DNA of 64,000 bases from Fortiea contorta PCC 7126 (GTDB taxonomy: Bacteria; Cyanobacteriota; Cyanobacteriia; Cyanobacteriales; Nostocaceae), in assembly GCF_000332295.1 (NCBI RefSeq), contig NZ_KB235930.1, forward strand, positions 2,809,395 through 2,873,394. Direction: 5' to 3'. Below are positions 54,866 through 64,000 of the stretch, piece after piece. The translations under genes and the position numbers were made by a program. The notes below the pieces were generated by a model. It was not told where the DNA came from and did not search any database. It saw only the letters and a program-made list of their open reading frames with translations. Each line of letters opens with the position of its first letter. Position 1 is the stretch's first letter.

Positions 54866-56308
54866 TCATTCTGCCCATTGTTTCGCCCATGCGAGAGTAT
54901 GATGCACTTGATCGAGGGTAGGTGCTTCGCAATATAGGCGTAACACTGGTTCGGTACCGCTGAAGCGAATCATTAACCAACTGTTGTCTGCTAATCGGAA
55001 TTTGTAACCGTCGATGCTTTGAGTATCGATGACTGCTTGACCGGCGATTTCGGTGAGGGGTTGGGTTTGCAGTTGTTTTAACAGGTGCGATCGCACTTCC
55101 ATACTGGCTAAGGGTAAATCGATGCGATCATAAGCTGAGTGAAAGTTTGTTTGCTGTTGTAGATGGCGGTAATAAGCACCTAAATCTAGCCCTGATTCGA
55201 CGATCGCTTCTAGAACATACAATGCCGATAGCAGTGCGTCTCGTTCGGGAATATGGCTTCCGTAACCAATTCCTCCCGATTCTTCACCACCTAGTAATAC
55301 CTCGGCTGCTAGCATTCTATCGGCGATATATTTGTAACCAACTGCGGTTTCAAATACTGTGAGGTTATGGAGTGCGGCTACACGGGGTATCAAGTCGGAA
55401 CCACTAACTGTTTTGACGATTTCGCCTGTAAAGCCGCGTCTCAAGGTGAGATGGTCAATTAAGATGGGAATCAAGATTTGGGAGCTTAAAAAATTGGCGT
55501 CGGCGTCTGCTGCGGCGATGCGATCGCAGTCACCATCAAATACTAAACCTACGGTTAAACCTGCACTGTTGGCTACTTTGTGAGTTTTGATTTGTGCAAA
55601 TAGATGCGATAAATATTTAGGTAAGGGTTCTGGCGCACCTCCGCCAAATAAAGGATCGCGATCGCTGTTGATTTCTCTGACTTGTTCTCCTAGTAACTGA
55701 GGTAATCCACCTGCGGCGGCACCATGCATTACATCCACAAATACTGTGAGTTTACCAGATTTGATCTCGTCTCTAATTTTGCTGATGTTAACTTTTCCTT
55801 CCAAGGCTGTGGTGTAACTAGGCCAAGGGTTAAAATGCTCTAATTTTCCAGGTGTTGTTGCAGGTGGTAATCCGGCGGGTAATAAGGCTTCGATCTCTTT
55901 TGTGACTTCGGGCGGTACGGAACCACCAAAAGCACTCTTGACTTTTAGTCCTAAATATGAGCCAGGATTATGACTAGCTGTAACGACTAATGCGCCCAAG
56001 GCGTTGAGTTGTTTCGCCGCCCAACTAAAAGCAGGGGTAGGAGCATAGCTGTCGCTGAGTAAAACATCGAAGCCGATCGCTGTTACCGAGTTAGCGACAA
56101 CACGGGCAAAATCTTCAGCCATGAACCGGCGATCGTAACCGACGATAATTTTCCGGCTACCTGCAGTGGAAAAATACGTATCATATAATACTTTGGCGGC
56201 AATTGGTGCAACCAAGGCGAGGCGTTCAAAGGTGAACTCGTCAGCAATAACGCCTCGCCAGCCGTCCGTACCAAACTTAATAGAGCTAGCTGCAACTGAC
56301 ATTGACAT
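54866..56308 (-). CDS. Phosphoglucomutase/phosphomannomutase family protein
   Basis: A 480-residue alpha-D-phosphohexomutase. The phosphoserine loop is TASHNPGSYLG, the Mg-binding loop GDCDRIAA preceded by VFD, the sugar-binding loop GGEESGGIG, and the phosphate-binding site RFSGTEPVLRLY. The N-terminal IKFGTDGWRGVIADEFT is the domain 1 signature. Likely substrate is glucose-1-phosphate/6-phosphate, with mannose as alternative. It could supply glucose-1-phosphate for the GlgC in this window. Monocistronic; HIP1 octamers occur in it. Confidence 0.93.
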   Translation of the reverse strand: MSMSVAASSIKFGTDGWRGVIADEFTFERLALVAPIAAKVLYDTYFSTAGSRKIIVGYDRRFMAEDFARVVANSVTAIGFDVLLSDSYAPTPAFSWAAKQLNALGALVVTASHNPGSYLGLKVKSAFGGSVPPEVTKEIEALLPAGLPPATTPGKLEHFNPWPSYTTALEGKVNISKIRDEIKSGKLTVFVDVMHGAAAGGLPQLLGEQVREINSDRDPLFGGGAPEPLPKYLSHLFAQIKTHKVANSAGLTVGLVFDGDCDRIAAADADANFLSSQILIPILIDHLTLRRGFTGEIVKTVSGSDLIPRVAALHNLTVFETAVGYKYIADRMLAAEVLLGGEESGGIGYGSHIPERDALLSALYVLEAIVESGLDLGAYYRHLQQQTNFHSAYDRIDLPLASMEVRSHLLKQLQTQPLTEIAGQAVIDTQSIDGYKFRLADNSWLMIRFSGTEPVLRLYCEAPTLDQVHHTLAWAKQWAE

Positions 56309-56842
56309 CTCCTAACTTTTTACTTGCGATTCTATCATTTATCCAGTAAGGTGTGTAAAAAAAGATATAAATACAATAAGTATATTTTCTATTTAGCAGC
56401 AGAGAAATTCAGCCTATTCTCATCCAAATGCTTTTGTCGCTTTCATGGTGAAAAAAAGAACTAACTGAGCCTGAAACTATATTCCAAAATGGAAAGATTC
56501 CTAAAATCCTCACAAATAACGCCACTTGCTATCATCTGGGGAACTTTGGTTGAGCAAGGCTGCAAAAATAACAAATGACAATCGCCACCAGTTAAATTTA
56601 TTTGTGTCGCCCCACTTAAATCAGGCATTAAGTAGAGTCTGAAGAATTTTAGCTTTGGCTGACAACTATCTCCAGAGTGAATCTGTGCAGTAGCCGATTA
56701 TACAAATAACTTATAGGCGATGCGGATTTATTTTATGATCAATCTAACTAGCAGTTTCCAATTACATGAATTAAATATCATAGCTTTTGACTAAAATAAC
56801 AAGCGCGATCGCAATTTCAACAATTTGATTTTATGAAAACCT
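56309..56842. other. 534-bp intergenic region between divergent genes
   Basis: No coding frame. It separates the starts of the phosphohexomutase and the ethylene-receptor-like kinase, so it carries two promoters. No recognisable regulator box. Confidence 0.5.
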
Positions 56843-58975
56843 ATGTCAGAATTTTGGACTAATTTGTTTAGCTCAGGGGAGTTTATTCCGCATGGACACT
56901 GCTATTTATGGCAAACGAATTTAGTTTGGTTACACATCCTATCGGATGCAGTTATTACGCTGGCTTATTATTCTATTCCCGCAACGTTGTTTTACTTTGT
57001 ACGCAAGCGACAAGATTTGCCTTTTTACTGGATTTTTCTGCTTTTTAGCGCCTTTATCGTTGCTTGTGGCACTACTCACCTGATCCAGATTTGGACACTT
57101 TGGCACCCGACTTATTGGTTGTCGGGGTCTATCAAAGCGATCACAGCCATCATATCTTTATTTACAGCTTTAGAACTGATACCATTAGTTCCCCAAGCTC
57201 TAGCACTCCCCAGTCCGGCTCAACTTAAACAAGCAAACCAAGAACTACACACACAAATAGCCGAGCGTTTGCGAATTGAAGCCGAACTGAGAACGTATCA
57301 GAATCATTTGGAAGATTTGGTCGCTCTGCGTACGAGTGAGATTAGTAAAACCAATCAGCAATTACAACAGGAAATCACTGAGCGCCAGCGAATTGTGGAA
57401 GTTTTACGGCAAAGTGAGGAGCGCTATCGTTATTTAACTGAGGCGATTCCGCAACTTGTGTGGACAACCGACGCTGAGGGTCAGTGTGACTATTTCAATC
57501 AAAACTGGTGTGAATATACGGGCTTATCATTAGAGCAGTCTTTGGGTTCTGGTTGGTTGACAGCTTTACACCCAGATGACATTGATAGCGCTCATGAGGT
57601 GTGGTTAAATGCTGTCAAAATTGGCACTTTGTACGACAATGAATTTCGCTTTCTCCGTGCTGCAGATAAATCTTATCGCTGGCAGCTTTCACGGGGCTTA
57701 CCACTCAAAAACGAGCAAGGTCAGGTGGTCAAGTGGTTTGGTACTTGTACTGATATTCATGAACAAAAACAGATACAACAAGAACGTGCTCAGTTATTGC
57801 AATTAGAACAAGCAGCACGAGCGAAAGCGGAAACAGCCAATCGCATCAAAGATGAATTTATCGCTGTACTTTCCCACGAGTTGCGGACTCCATTAAATGC
57901 TATTCTCGGTTGGTCTCGGCTGTTGCAAGACCACAATTTTGACCAAAACCAGACGTCTCAAGCTTTGGCTACAATTGAGCGCAATGCTAGGTTACAGGTG
58001 CAATTAATTGAGGATTTGCTGGATATTTCCCGCATTTTGCAGGGTAAGCTGACGCTGAAAACTACCAATATCAATTTAGAATCGATCATTTTGGCGGCGA
58101 TTGATACCATCCATTTAGCCGCAGAAAGCAAGTCTATTGAGGTGAAAACGGTCTTTACACCCAATGTCGTACAGGTTATGGGTGATTCTACTCGCTTGCA
58201 GCAAGTGGTCTGGAATCTGCTTTCTAATGGCGTTAAATTTACGCCTAGGGGGGGGAGGGTAAAAGTTGATCTGCGACAGGCTGATGGCTATGGCGAAATT
58301 ATCGTTAGCGACACAGGTAAGGGGATTAGCGCTGAATTTTTGCCTTATGTGTTTGATTACTTTCGCCAAGCGGATAGTAGTTCCACAAGAAAATTTGGGG
58401 GTTTGGGCTTGGGACTAGCGATCGCACGTAATATCATCGAAATGCATGGAGGTACGATTAGTGCGGAAAGTCTTGGTGAGGGTCAAGGAGCAACATTCAC
58501 CGTCAGATTGCCCCTAGTCTCAAGTCAGAGCCGAACTACAGACCAAGAAAATCAGCCTACTTTTATCGCTGTTGACTCTTTGCCTCTGGCTGGTATCAGG
58601 GTTTTAGTTGTAGATGATGAGCCTGATTCTTTGGATTTTGTGGCTTTCATTTTAGAGCAGGATGGCGCCGAGGTTCACGCCGTTAATTCTGCCTATGCTG
58701 CTATACAAGCCTTGGTGGAGTTAAAACCGGATATTTTGGTGAGTGATATTAGTATGCCTGATGTCGATGGCTATGCTCTCATCCGTCAGGTGCGGACTTG
58801 GACAGCAGCCGAAGGTGGGGAAATTCCCGCGATCGCTTTGACTGCTTTTGCTCGCAACTCTGACCAGCAAGAAGCCCTGACTGCTGGATTTCAAATGCAT
58901 ATACCCAAGCCCCTCAACGCTGAAGAACTAGTTGCAGCTATTGTCCAGCTTGTGGGAAAAAATATGCCTACCTAA
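56843..58975 (+). CDS. Ethylene-receptor-like hybrid histidine kinase
   Basis: A 710-residue protein. Three N-terminal membrane helices form an ethylene-binding domain: Asp35, Tyr42, Cys75 and His79 lie in the same spacing as ETR1 Asp25, Tyr32, Cys65, His69 (VACGTTHL binds copper in ETR1). It continues with a coiled coil, a PAS domain (about 190-315), HisKA with His345 in SHELRTPLNAILGWSRLL, HATPase (WNLLSNGVKF, SDTGKGIS, GLGLAIARNI), and a receiver (VLVVDDEPDSLDF, phospho-Asp635). Cyanobacterial ethylene sensors bind ethylene and affect motility and phototaxis; whether this one does is inference from conserved residues. Confidence 0.94.
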   Translation: MSEFWTNLFSSGEFIPHGHCYLWQTNLVWLHILSDAVITLAYYSIPATLFYFVRKRQDLPFYWIFLLFSAFIVACGTTHLIQIWTLWHPTYWLSGSIKAITAIISLFTALELIPLVPQALALPSPAQLKQANQELHTQIAERLRIEAELRTYQNHLEDLVALRTSEISKTNQQLQQEITERQRIVEVLRQSEERYRYLTEAIPQLVWTTDAEGQCDYFNQNWCEYTGLSLEQSLGSGWLTALHPDDIDSAHEVWLNAVKIGTLYDNEFRFLRAADKSYRWQLSRGLPLKNEQGQVVKWFGTCTDIHEQKQIQQERAQLLQLEQAARAKAETANRIKDEFIAVLSHELRTPLNAILGWSRLLQDHNFDQNQTSQALATIERNARLQVQLIEDLLDISRILQGKLTLKTTNINLESIILAAIDTIHLAAESKSIEVKTVFTPNVVQVMGDSTRLQQVVWNLLSNGVKFTPRGGRVKVDLRQADGYGEIIVSDTGKGISAEFLPYVFDYFRQADSSSTRKFGGLGLGLAIARNIIEMHGGTISAESLGEGQGATFTVRLPLVSSQSRTTDQENQPTFIAVDSLPLAGIRVLVVDDEPDSLDFVAFILEQDGAEVHAVNSAYAAIQALVELKPDILVSDISMPDVDGYALIRQVRTWTAAEGGEIPAIALTAFARNSDQQEALTAGFQMHIPKPLNAEELVAAIVQLVGKNMPT

Positions 58976-59034
58976 TACTGTTTTGGAACAGCTTTTGGAT
59001 CAATAATCTTATTAAAAACATATAAATATTAATA

Positions 59035-59062
59035 ATCCTTAATAGCAAACACTATTAAGGAT
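59035..59062. terminator. Hairpin between convergent genes
   Basis: ATCCTTAATAG and CTATTAAGGAT form a perfect 11-bp stem with a 6-nt loop. It separates the hybrid kinase from the parR-like gene. Confidence 0.75.
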
Positions 59063-59102
59063 GGCGGACAGTAGCAAAAATGCTCAACACCCTGATTGTT
59101 TT

Positions 59103-59588
59103 CTAAAAATCATCGAGATACTGGCTAAGGCGGCTGATCACAGGATCAACTTCTTGAGGATGGGCAGGAGGAACATAAGTAGTATTTAATACTTCTACTG
59201 ATGTTGATGTGTTTGAAGGCGGAACGAAGGAGCGATCATTGAGCATAATCGCCAATTGCGCTACTTGTTGACTAAGTTGCAGCATGTGCCGTTCCATGGC
59301 CTCCAAACGATGAGATTCCTTGGCAAAAAAGCGTTCCTCAAGGTCAGCTATTTGACGTTGCAGTACATCAATTTGTTGTTCAACCGATCCTGTTGCTACT
59401 GTTTTGGGGCCAGGTTTTACTGATTCCGGTACACACAAAGATTGCCATAAAGCTTCTTTGCAGAGGTCGCTGAAAGTTTTATCTGGTTGTTTCTCCAAAT
59501 AGCTTTCTACAAGCGCCAACAAACTTTCATCAGCAACCCCCGGATTGAACGTGACCGGTTTAACTACTTTTTTTGACCATTGGAACAT
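59103..59588 (-). CDS. ParR-like partner of a ParM-like actin
   Basis: A 161-residue protein. Residues about 12-45 (FNPGVADESLLALVESYLEK, TFSDLCKEALWQSL) resemble the ribbon-helix-helix domain of ParR-type adaptors. A long coiled coil follows (VEQQIDVLQRQIADLEERFF, MERHMLQLSQQVAQLAIML), and the C-terminus is short and acidic (ISRLSQYLDDF), like the ParR tail that binds ParM filament ends. The gene starts 5 bp after the upstream ParM-like gene. Assignment rests on layout and pairing, not a definite domain match. Confidence 0.65.
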   Translation of the reverse strand: MFQWSKKVVKPVTFNPGVADESLLALVESYLEKQPDKTFSDLCKEALWQSLCVPESVKPGPKTVATGSVEQQIDVLQRQIADLEERFFAKESHRLEAMERHMLQLSQQVAQLAIMLNDRSFVPPSNTSTSVEVLNTTYVPPAHPQEVDPVISRLSQYLDDF

Positions 59589-59593
59589 CAGCT

Positions 59594-60757
59594 TTAAGCC
59601 CTAGCGGAGCGACTGGAGGACAACTGGGCCTCTCCATAAATATACTGCCCCAAGGCGTTAGCTTGTCGAGAAGGTGCCGCTAAATGAGCGTTAATTTTAG
59701 CTTCTTTCAGTAGACGCTGTACATCTTCCCAGAAGAATTCACCACCACCACCAGTGAGGATAACGTCTGTAACCCGTTCTGGAAGCCAAGCTAGCACTCG
59801 GCTAGAAATTTCTCGAGAAAACTGCTCGATCAAGTTGGGGAGAAAATCATCAAGATTAGTGGGCTTGCTGACACCGCGAGGACGGTAGAAACGTTCACCT
59901 TTGGGTTTGTTAACAGCAGAAATTAAAGCTAAAGACTGACTGTCTGCACTTTCTATTCCCGCAGCCACTAGTTCATAAAACTTATTCATCCCAAAATCTT
60001 CACTCTTGGAAGCACCTCGCGCAAAACGGAAGTTATCTACCATGAGAAAATCAATGGTTTGATGACCAATATCGACGATCGCCACTGATATTTTTGTAAA
60101 ATCAGGGATGCTAACGCCTTTTTTTGGTTGAGCTTCAGACCACAGTAGACTACCATAGCCTTCTGGCATGACCCAAACTTTATTGATATTCAGGTTTAAA
60201 GATTCGCCTCGGAAGTTAAACACATGGGGGCCGCTGACTTGGCTAATTAACTGTGCTTTTTCTTTTTCAAATTGTTCTAAAGACAAAAAAGGCAAACCGA
60301 GTACAACGGAAATTTCGTCTTTAAGTTTGAAGTAACCAGCACTTGCTAAAACTTTTACTAGTGCATCTTCTACCTTGGATTGTCCCACTCCTAGGTTAGC
60401 CCCGAAGTCTGCTGCTAGTTGACCAACAGCATATCCACTACCTTGATACTCTAGCCACAGATCCATTAGAGGGTCGGTAGCCCGCGCTTCAAAAACACCC
60501 CCGTGTACTTGCTCTAGGGACATTTTCTTGACGTTGGCTGGGACAAATACCACATTACCCGGTTCGCGGCTGACACAAGTTTTTGTGGAAGTTCTGCCTA
60601 AATCAACGCTGAGAATAGCTTTTCCCCCAGTAACTGCGCCTCCAGGAAGGTTATTTGGCTTATTTACAGCAGCATTGATGGGTGTAGATGCCGATACTCT
60701 ATTCATGGGGATAGCTGCGGCATTTATTGGAGTAGCGGCCGAAGGTTGGTCTGTCAT
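59594..60757 (-). CDS. ParM/StbA-like actin ATPase
   Basis: A 387-residue actin-fold ATPase. Phosphate 1 loop SVDLGRTSTKTC, connecting ISVVLGLPFLSLE, phosphate 2 loop AIVDIGHQTIDFLM, and adenosine loop VILTGGGGEFFW are in order. The N-terminal 45 residues are a Ala/Pro/Asn-rich repeat-like tail. It probably forms dynamic filaments for DNA segregation together with the downstream coiled-coil protein, but a chromosomal location and absence of plasmid genes leave the cargo open. The pair is transcribed as an operon. Confidence 0.85.
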   Translation of the reverse strand: MTDQPSAATPINAAAIPMNRVSASTPINAAVNKPNNLPGGAVTGGKAILSVDLGRTSTKTCVSREPGNVVFVPANVKKMSLEQVHGGVFEARATDPLMDLWLEYQGSGYAVGQLAADFGANLGVGQSKVEDALVKVLASAGYFKLKDEISVVLGLPFLSLEQFEKEKAQLISQVSGPHVFNFRGESLNLNINKVWVMPEGYGSLLWSEAQPKKGVSIPDFTKISVAIVDIGHQTIDFLMVDNFRFARGASKSEDFGMNKFYELVAAGIESADSQSLALISAVNKPKGERFYRPRGVSKPTNLDDFLPNLIEQFSREISSRVLAWLPERVTDVILTGGGGEFFWEDVQRLLKEAKINAHLAAPSRQANALGQYIYGEAQLSSSRSARA

Positions 60758-60987
60758 GAAAGCTCCTAGTCCTAACTTAACTGTAAAAAGTTATCATGCT
60801 CATCTTACAAAAATGCGAGCTACCAGAAATTCCTGGTTGCGTCAAGTGTAGCTAGAAATACGCAAAAAATTAGCCTGGGTGGCACCTCTGGTGGGCTTTG
60901 CCAACGTGTGTCTAGCATTATTTGCCATAGTGTAGGCGAATTTTGGATATATTTAACACCTATCTTCACATCAACAGCTTGTATATT

Positions 60988-61611
60988 TCATTTTCTGGTA
61001 CTTTTTTGCTTACGCTTAAACACCCAGACAGCAAATAACACCACCAAACCCCCAAGAACTATTTTGGATACAGGAGCAAGGTACTCGTCCACAAGTTGAT
61101 ACTGGGTGCCCAACAAGTATCCTGAGTATGTTAGCAGACCTACCCAGACAGCGCTACCCAGAGTCGTGTAAAATAAGAATGGTAGCAAATGCATGTTGGT
61201 AATACCGGCGGGAACAGAAATCAGTGTTCGTACTCCCGGTACAAGGCGACCAATAAACACAGCTTTACTACCTTGTCGGTCAAACCAGCGTCTGGCTTTA
61301 TCGATATCTTGACCTGATACAGCTAGCCACTTGCCGTATTTATTAGCCCAAGCTTTGAGGCGGTGTTCGCCTAAAAATTTACCTGGGTAATACCAAACAA
61401 GCCCACCGAGAACGGAACCAATAAGTCCAGAAACAAACACGTAAATTATATTGAGTTTTGCTCCGCCTGGTTGATATGGACTAGCTGTAAAACCTGCCAA
61501 CGGCATAATTAGTTCTGAAGGAATTGGGGGAAACAGGTTCTCCAGGAACATCAGCAAAGCGATTCCCAAATAACCTAAAGAGTTGATAGTATTAGTTATC
61601 CATTCGAGCAT
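60988..61611 (-). CDS. DedA family membrane protein
   Basis: A 207-residue polytopic protein of the DedA/SNARE-associated (VTT) family. LFPPIPSELIMPLAGF near residue 26 and GRLVPGVRTLISVPAG near residue 122 are the re-entrant motifs, with YYPGKFLGEHRLKAW between. Members flip phospholipids or undecaprenyl-phosphate and sustain membrane homeostasis. An upstream region of about 200 bp separates it from the oxidoreductase gene. Specific substrate unknown. Confidence 0.93.
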   Translation of the reverse strand: MLEWITNTINSLGYLGIALLMFLENLFPPIPSELIMPLAGFTASPYQPGGAKLNIIYVFVSGLIGSVLGGLVWYYPGKFLGEHRLKAWANKYGKWLAVSGQDIDKARRWFDRQGSKAVFIGRLVPGVRTLISVPAGITNMHLLPFLFYTTLGSAVWVGLLTYSGYLLGTQYQLVDEYLAPVSKIVLGGLVVLFAVWVFKRKQKSTRK

Positions 61612-61836
61612 TGAGTCAGTTCCTGAAATTTTTGCACCAGTATGGTTGCCAAATTCAGCGTGAGCTTGCTCAAAAGTTAATTGTCCAAGCTTGTTGGAGT
61701 CAAGATAACTTGATTAGCTGAAATTGGCAATTGTACTGGCAAATAAATTGTGAGCGAATACTAGAGGGCAGACAGAAGAGGCCAAAATAGAAAATTAAAA
61801 AAATTTGATTTTTGGCGGATTGCCTGCCCACCGCTG

Positions 61837-62943
61837 TTAAACTGTCGAGGTTAATGATTGCACTCTTGATTCCGACTGCCAATCTAAGGGGTGACAGACT
61901 CTTTCTTCCAAAGCCATCTGCTCAATTAGACTTGCTAATCTCAGAGCTTTGAGAGCTTGTTCTCCACCTACTGAAGGCTGATTACCACCATGTACACAGT
62001 TGACAAAATGTTCCAACTCTGCACTTAAGGGTTGAATGTTAGTGGTGTAAACTTTCTCAATCACACCATCCTGTCTGTAGAGCACTTGGCGATGATCGTT
62101 GAGCGAGTTTTGGTTTGTTTGTCGGTGAATCAAAATTTCATTTTTGAGGAAATCCGCCTCAGTAAATGAATTTTTGCAATGAGCTACGATCTGGCGGATT
62201 TTGCGATGAGTCACCTTGCTGGCTGTTAAAGTAGCCACGATGCCATTGGCAAATCCCAAGGTAGCGGTGACATAATCTAGATAACCAGAATCGAGAGCGC
62301 GAGTCCCACTGGCGGTTAATTTCACCACTGGGGAAGCCGCGAGTTCCAGTAGGAGGTCAATATCATGGATCATTAAGTCCAGCACTACGGAAACATCATT
62401 CGCCCGATCAGAATATGGACTCATCCGGTGAGCTTCTAGCGCTAGCAGTTCTTCAGTTTTCAGGACTTTGCTCAGTTCTCTAAATGCTGGATTGAACCGC
62501 TCAATGTGCCCTACTTGCAGGATACACTGAGATTCGGCTGCAGCATTGACTAAGGATTCCGCCTCAGAAATACTGGCAGCGATTGGTTTTTCAATCAAGA
62601 CATGAATTCCTGCTAGCAGACAGTTAATGCCCACGGCATAATGTAGACGCGTGGGAACTGCGATGCACACTGCTTCCACATGGGGTAGCAAGTCGCAATA
62701 ATCTTCAAAAAATTTTACCTTGTATTTGCTGGCAGTTTCTAAGCCCCGCTCAACGTTAATATCTGAAACACCGACTAATTCGACATCCTTCATAGAACTG
62801 AGGACGCGGGTATGATGTTGCCCCATATTACCCACACCGATAACGCCTATGCGAATCGGTCGTGGCTGGTTGCGCTGTGTATATGGACTCGGTTCTGCCA
62901 CTGGCATACTATTTTGCACTCTTATTATCTCCTCAACCACCAA
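61837..62943 (-). CDS. Gfo/Idh/MocA family oxidoreductase
   Basis: A 368-residue NAD(P)-dependent enzyme. A short polar N-terminus is followed by IRIGVIGVGNMGQHH (Rossmann glycine motif), VSDINVERG, VCIAVPTRLHY and the substrate-site motif LIEKPIA with its conserved Glu-Lys-Pro. VVLDLMIHDIDLLLEL carries the catalytic-His-type HD pair. A sugar or cyclitol dehydrogenase is likely; the particular substrate is not predictable. Lone gene transcribed away from queC. Confidence 0.92.
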   Translation of the reverse strand: MVVEEIIRVQNSMPVAEPSPYTQRNQPRPIRIGVIGVGNMGQHHTRVLSSMKDVELVGVSDINVERGLETASKYKVKFFEDYCDLLPHVEAVCIAVPTRLHYAVGINCLLAGIHVLIEKPIAASISEAESLVNAAAESQCILQVGHIERFNPAFRELSKVLKTEELLALEAHRMSPYSDRANDVSVVLDLMIHDIDLLLELAASPVVKLTASGTRALDSGYLDYVTATLGFANGIVATLTASKVTHRKIRQIVAHCKNSFTEADFLKNEILIHRQTNQNSLNDHRQVLYRQDGVIEKVYTTNIQPLSAELEHFVNCVHGGNQPSVGGEQALKALRLASLIEQMALEERVCHPLDWQSESRVQSLTSTV

Positions 62944-63481
62944 ATTTAGAGACGCTACGGTCGTTGGCCTTTATACTTAAATACCAGTTACGATCCGTCT
63001 AAAACCATCCAGATGGTAACATAGAGGTTCTGTTTATGAAGAATTTCAAAGTTTATTGTGGGTTCCCGCAATCTGGATGTCTTTTGTATAGTCAGTGATG
63101 AAATGAGCGATTTTTGCACTTTACACAAAATCCAATATGTCTTTTTATTAACTTAAAAAATTAAGTAAGACGTAAGTGGAAATTCTCAGGTGTCAGTTGG
63201 GTAATTAATTACCGGGATCAATATCTAATTGATACAATTGAAACCTAATAATTTTTTGTCTTGAAAACTACAAAAACCAAAACATTTCACACTGAGATAG
63301 CCGTCTCATCAAAAATATATTTGAAATTGCCACCAGTGATACGCTTAAATAATTTTTGCATAATTGTTTGCCACACCTACAAGTTTCAATACGCAATTTT
63401 TGATGCACATAGGTAAAAGTGATATCCTGCGGCTGTTGAGGATCGATAAATTGCCTGAAAATCGCCAATTTTGAAATTGAG
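62944..63481. other. 538-bp intergenic region between divergent genes
   Basis: No gene-like frame. It is AT-rich and must hold the promoters of the oxidoreductase and queC. I searched for a preQ1 or TPP riboswitch pattern by eye and saw none. Confidence 0.5.
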
Positions 63482-64000
63482 ATGAAAGCTGTAATTTTGT
63501 TGTCTGGAGGCTTAGACTCTTCCACAATTCTGTATCAAGCTAAAGCTGATGGTTGTGAGTGTCATGCAATTTCCTTTGATTACCAACAGCGACATCACCG
63601 GGAGTTACACTCAGCCCTGCAGATAGCGCAACAAGCGGGAGTGAGCAAGCATCAGGTAGTGAATTTTGATTTACGTCAGTGGGGTGGTTCGGCGCTAACA
63701 GATGATGCGATCGCTCTCCCACAGCAACGTTCTCTGGAGGAAATGTCGCAAAACATTCCTGTAACCTACGTACCTGCACGGAATACAATTTTTTTAAGTT
63801 TTGCTTTGGCTTACGCGGAGACTATCGCGGCTGAACGTGTTTATATCGGTGTCAATGCTTTAGATTATTCTGGATATCCTGATTGTCGTCCCGATTATAT
63901 ACAGGCGATGCAGGAGGTGTTTCGTTTGGGAACTAAACAAGGGCGCGAGGGACAAGCCATCACCATTGTTGCACCCTTGATTGATTTGAAAAAAACTGAA
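63482..64000 (+). CDS. queC: 7-cyano-7-deazaguanine synthase, N-terminal part
   Basis: An open frame of 173 codons running off the right edge. MKAVILLSGGLDSSTILYQA is the PP-loop ATP-binding SGGxDS motif of QueC, which converts 7-carboxy-7-deazaguanine to preQ0 using ATP and ammonia. CHAISFDYQQRHHREL, VTYVPARNTIFLSFALAYAE and GVNALDYSGYPDCRPDYI are further QueC motifs. The C-terminal zinc cysteines are beyond the window. It uses the product of QueE (31908-32705). Confidence 0.97.
   Translation, partial: MKAVILLSGGLDSSTILYQAKADGCECHAISFDYQQRHHRELHSALQIAQQAGVSKHQVVNFDLRQWGGSALTDDAIALPQQRSLEEMSQNIPVTYVPARNTIFLSFALAYAETIAAERVYIGVNALDYSGYPDCRPDYIQAMQEVFRLGTKQGREGQAITIVAPLIDLKKTE

Overview
The window reads as chromosomal DNA of a filamentous, heterocyst-forming cyanobacterium (Nostoc/Anabaena/Calothrix type). 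The octamer GCGATCGC (HIP1) is very frequent. GlgC, P-II, the NatFGH-BgtA transporter, cyanobacterium-restricted families (CGLD27, DUF3318) and a hetF gene next to a tandem small-RNA array all point the same way. No replication origin, prophage or CRISPR array was seen.

Layout. 1-10 kb: the 3' end of a subtilase, glgC, a P-loop kinase, a DnaJ-type co-chaperone, a GST/DUF29 pair, two peroxiredoxins and a glycogen-debranching-type enzyme. 10-21 kb: a glycosyltransferase, deoC-recO-MFS, a Cfr10I/Bse634I-type restriction-modification pair facing tail to tail, a GTPase, initiator tRNA, asparaginase and rsfS-CGLD27. 21-30 kb: a second glycosyltransferase, the natF-natG-natH...bgtA amino-acid ABC transporter interrupted by a Uma2 gene and an AraC-type remnant, then an intact IS4-family element whose 17-bp terminal inverted repeats and 9-bp target duplication can be read exactly. 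30-41 kb: YbjN and DUF3318 proteins, queE, a STAS-sugar transferase fusion, a universal stress protein, an unusual response regulator-Hpt-histidine kinase fusion with a CheY partner, an EVE protein, a parvulin and an ABC exporter.

The most notable locus is 41.7-46.0 kb. hetF (CHAT-domain caspase-like protein needed for heterocyst differentiation) lies divergent to a tandem array of about 12 short transcription units. Ten units carry a TCCGGA box at about -35, a TTAAAT-like -10, a conserved roughly 20-nt head beginning GATGCACC, and a strong hairpin followed by a T-run. This matches the known Nostoc NsiR1 array beside hetF. Here it shows several distinct spacers, a 256-bp block duplication, compensatory stem changes and degenerate outer copies.

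46-64 kb: a thioredoxin-like protein, a membrane-anchored subtilase, a PAS histidine kinase, thiD, glnB (P-II), an RdgB-type NTPase, a phosphohexomutase, an ethylene-receptor-like hybrid kinase, a chromosomal ParM-like actin with a ParR-like partner, a DedA protein, a Gfo/Idh/MocA oxidoreductase and the start of queC. Functional themes are carbon storage (glgC, phosphohexomutase, debranching enzyme), nitrogen control and heterocyst patterning (glnB, natFGH-bgtA, hetF/nsiR1), queuosine precursor synthesis (queE, queC), peroxide defence and a large signalling repertoire. Identifications rest on motif reading and memory of families; no database search was run.
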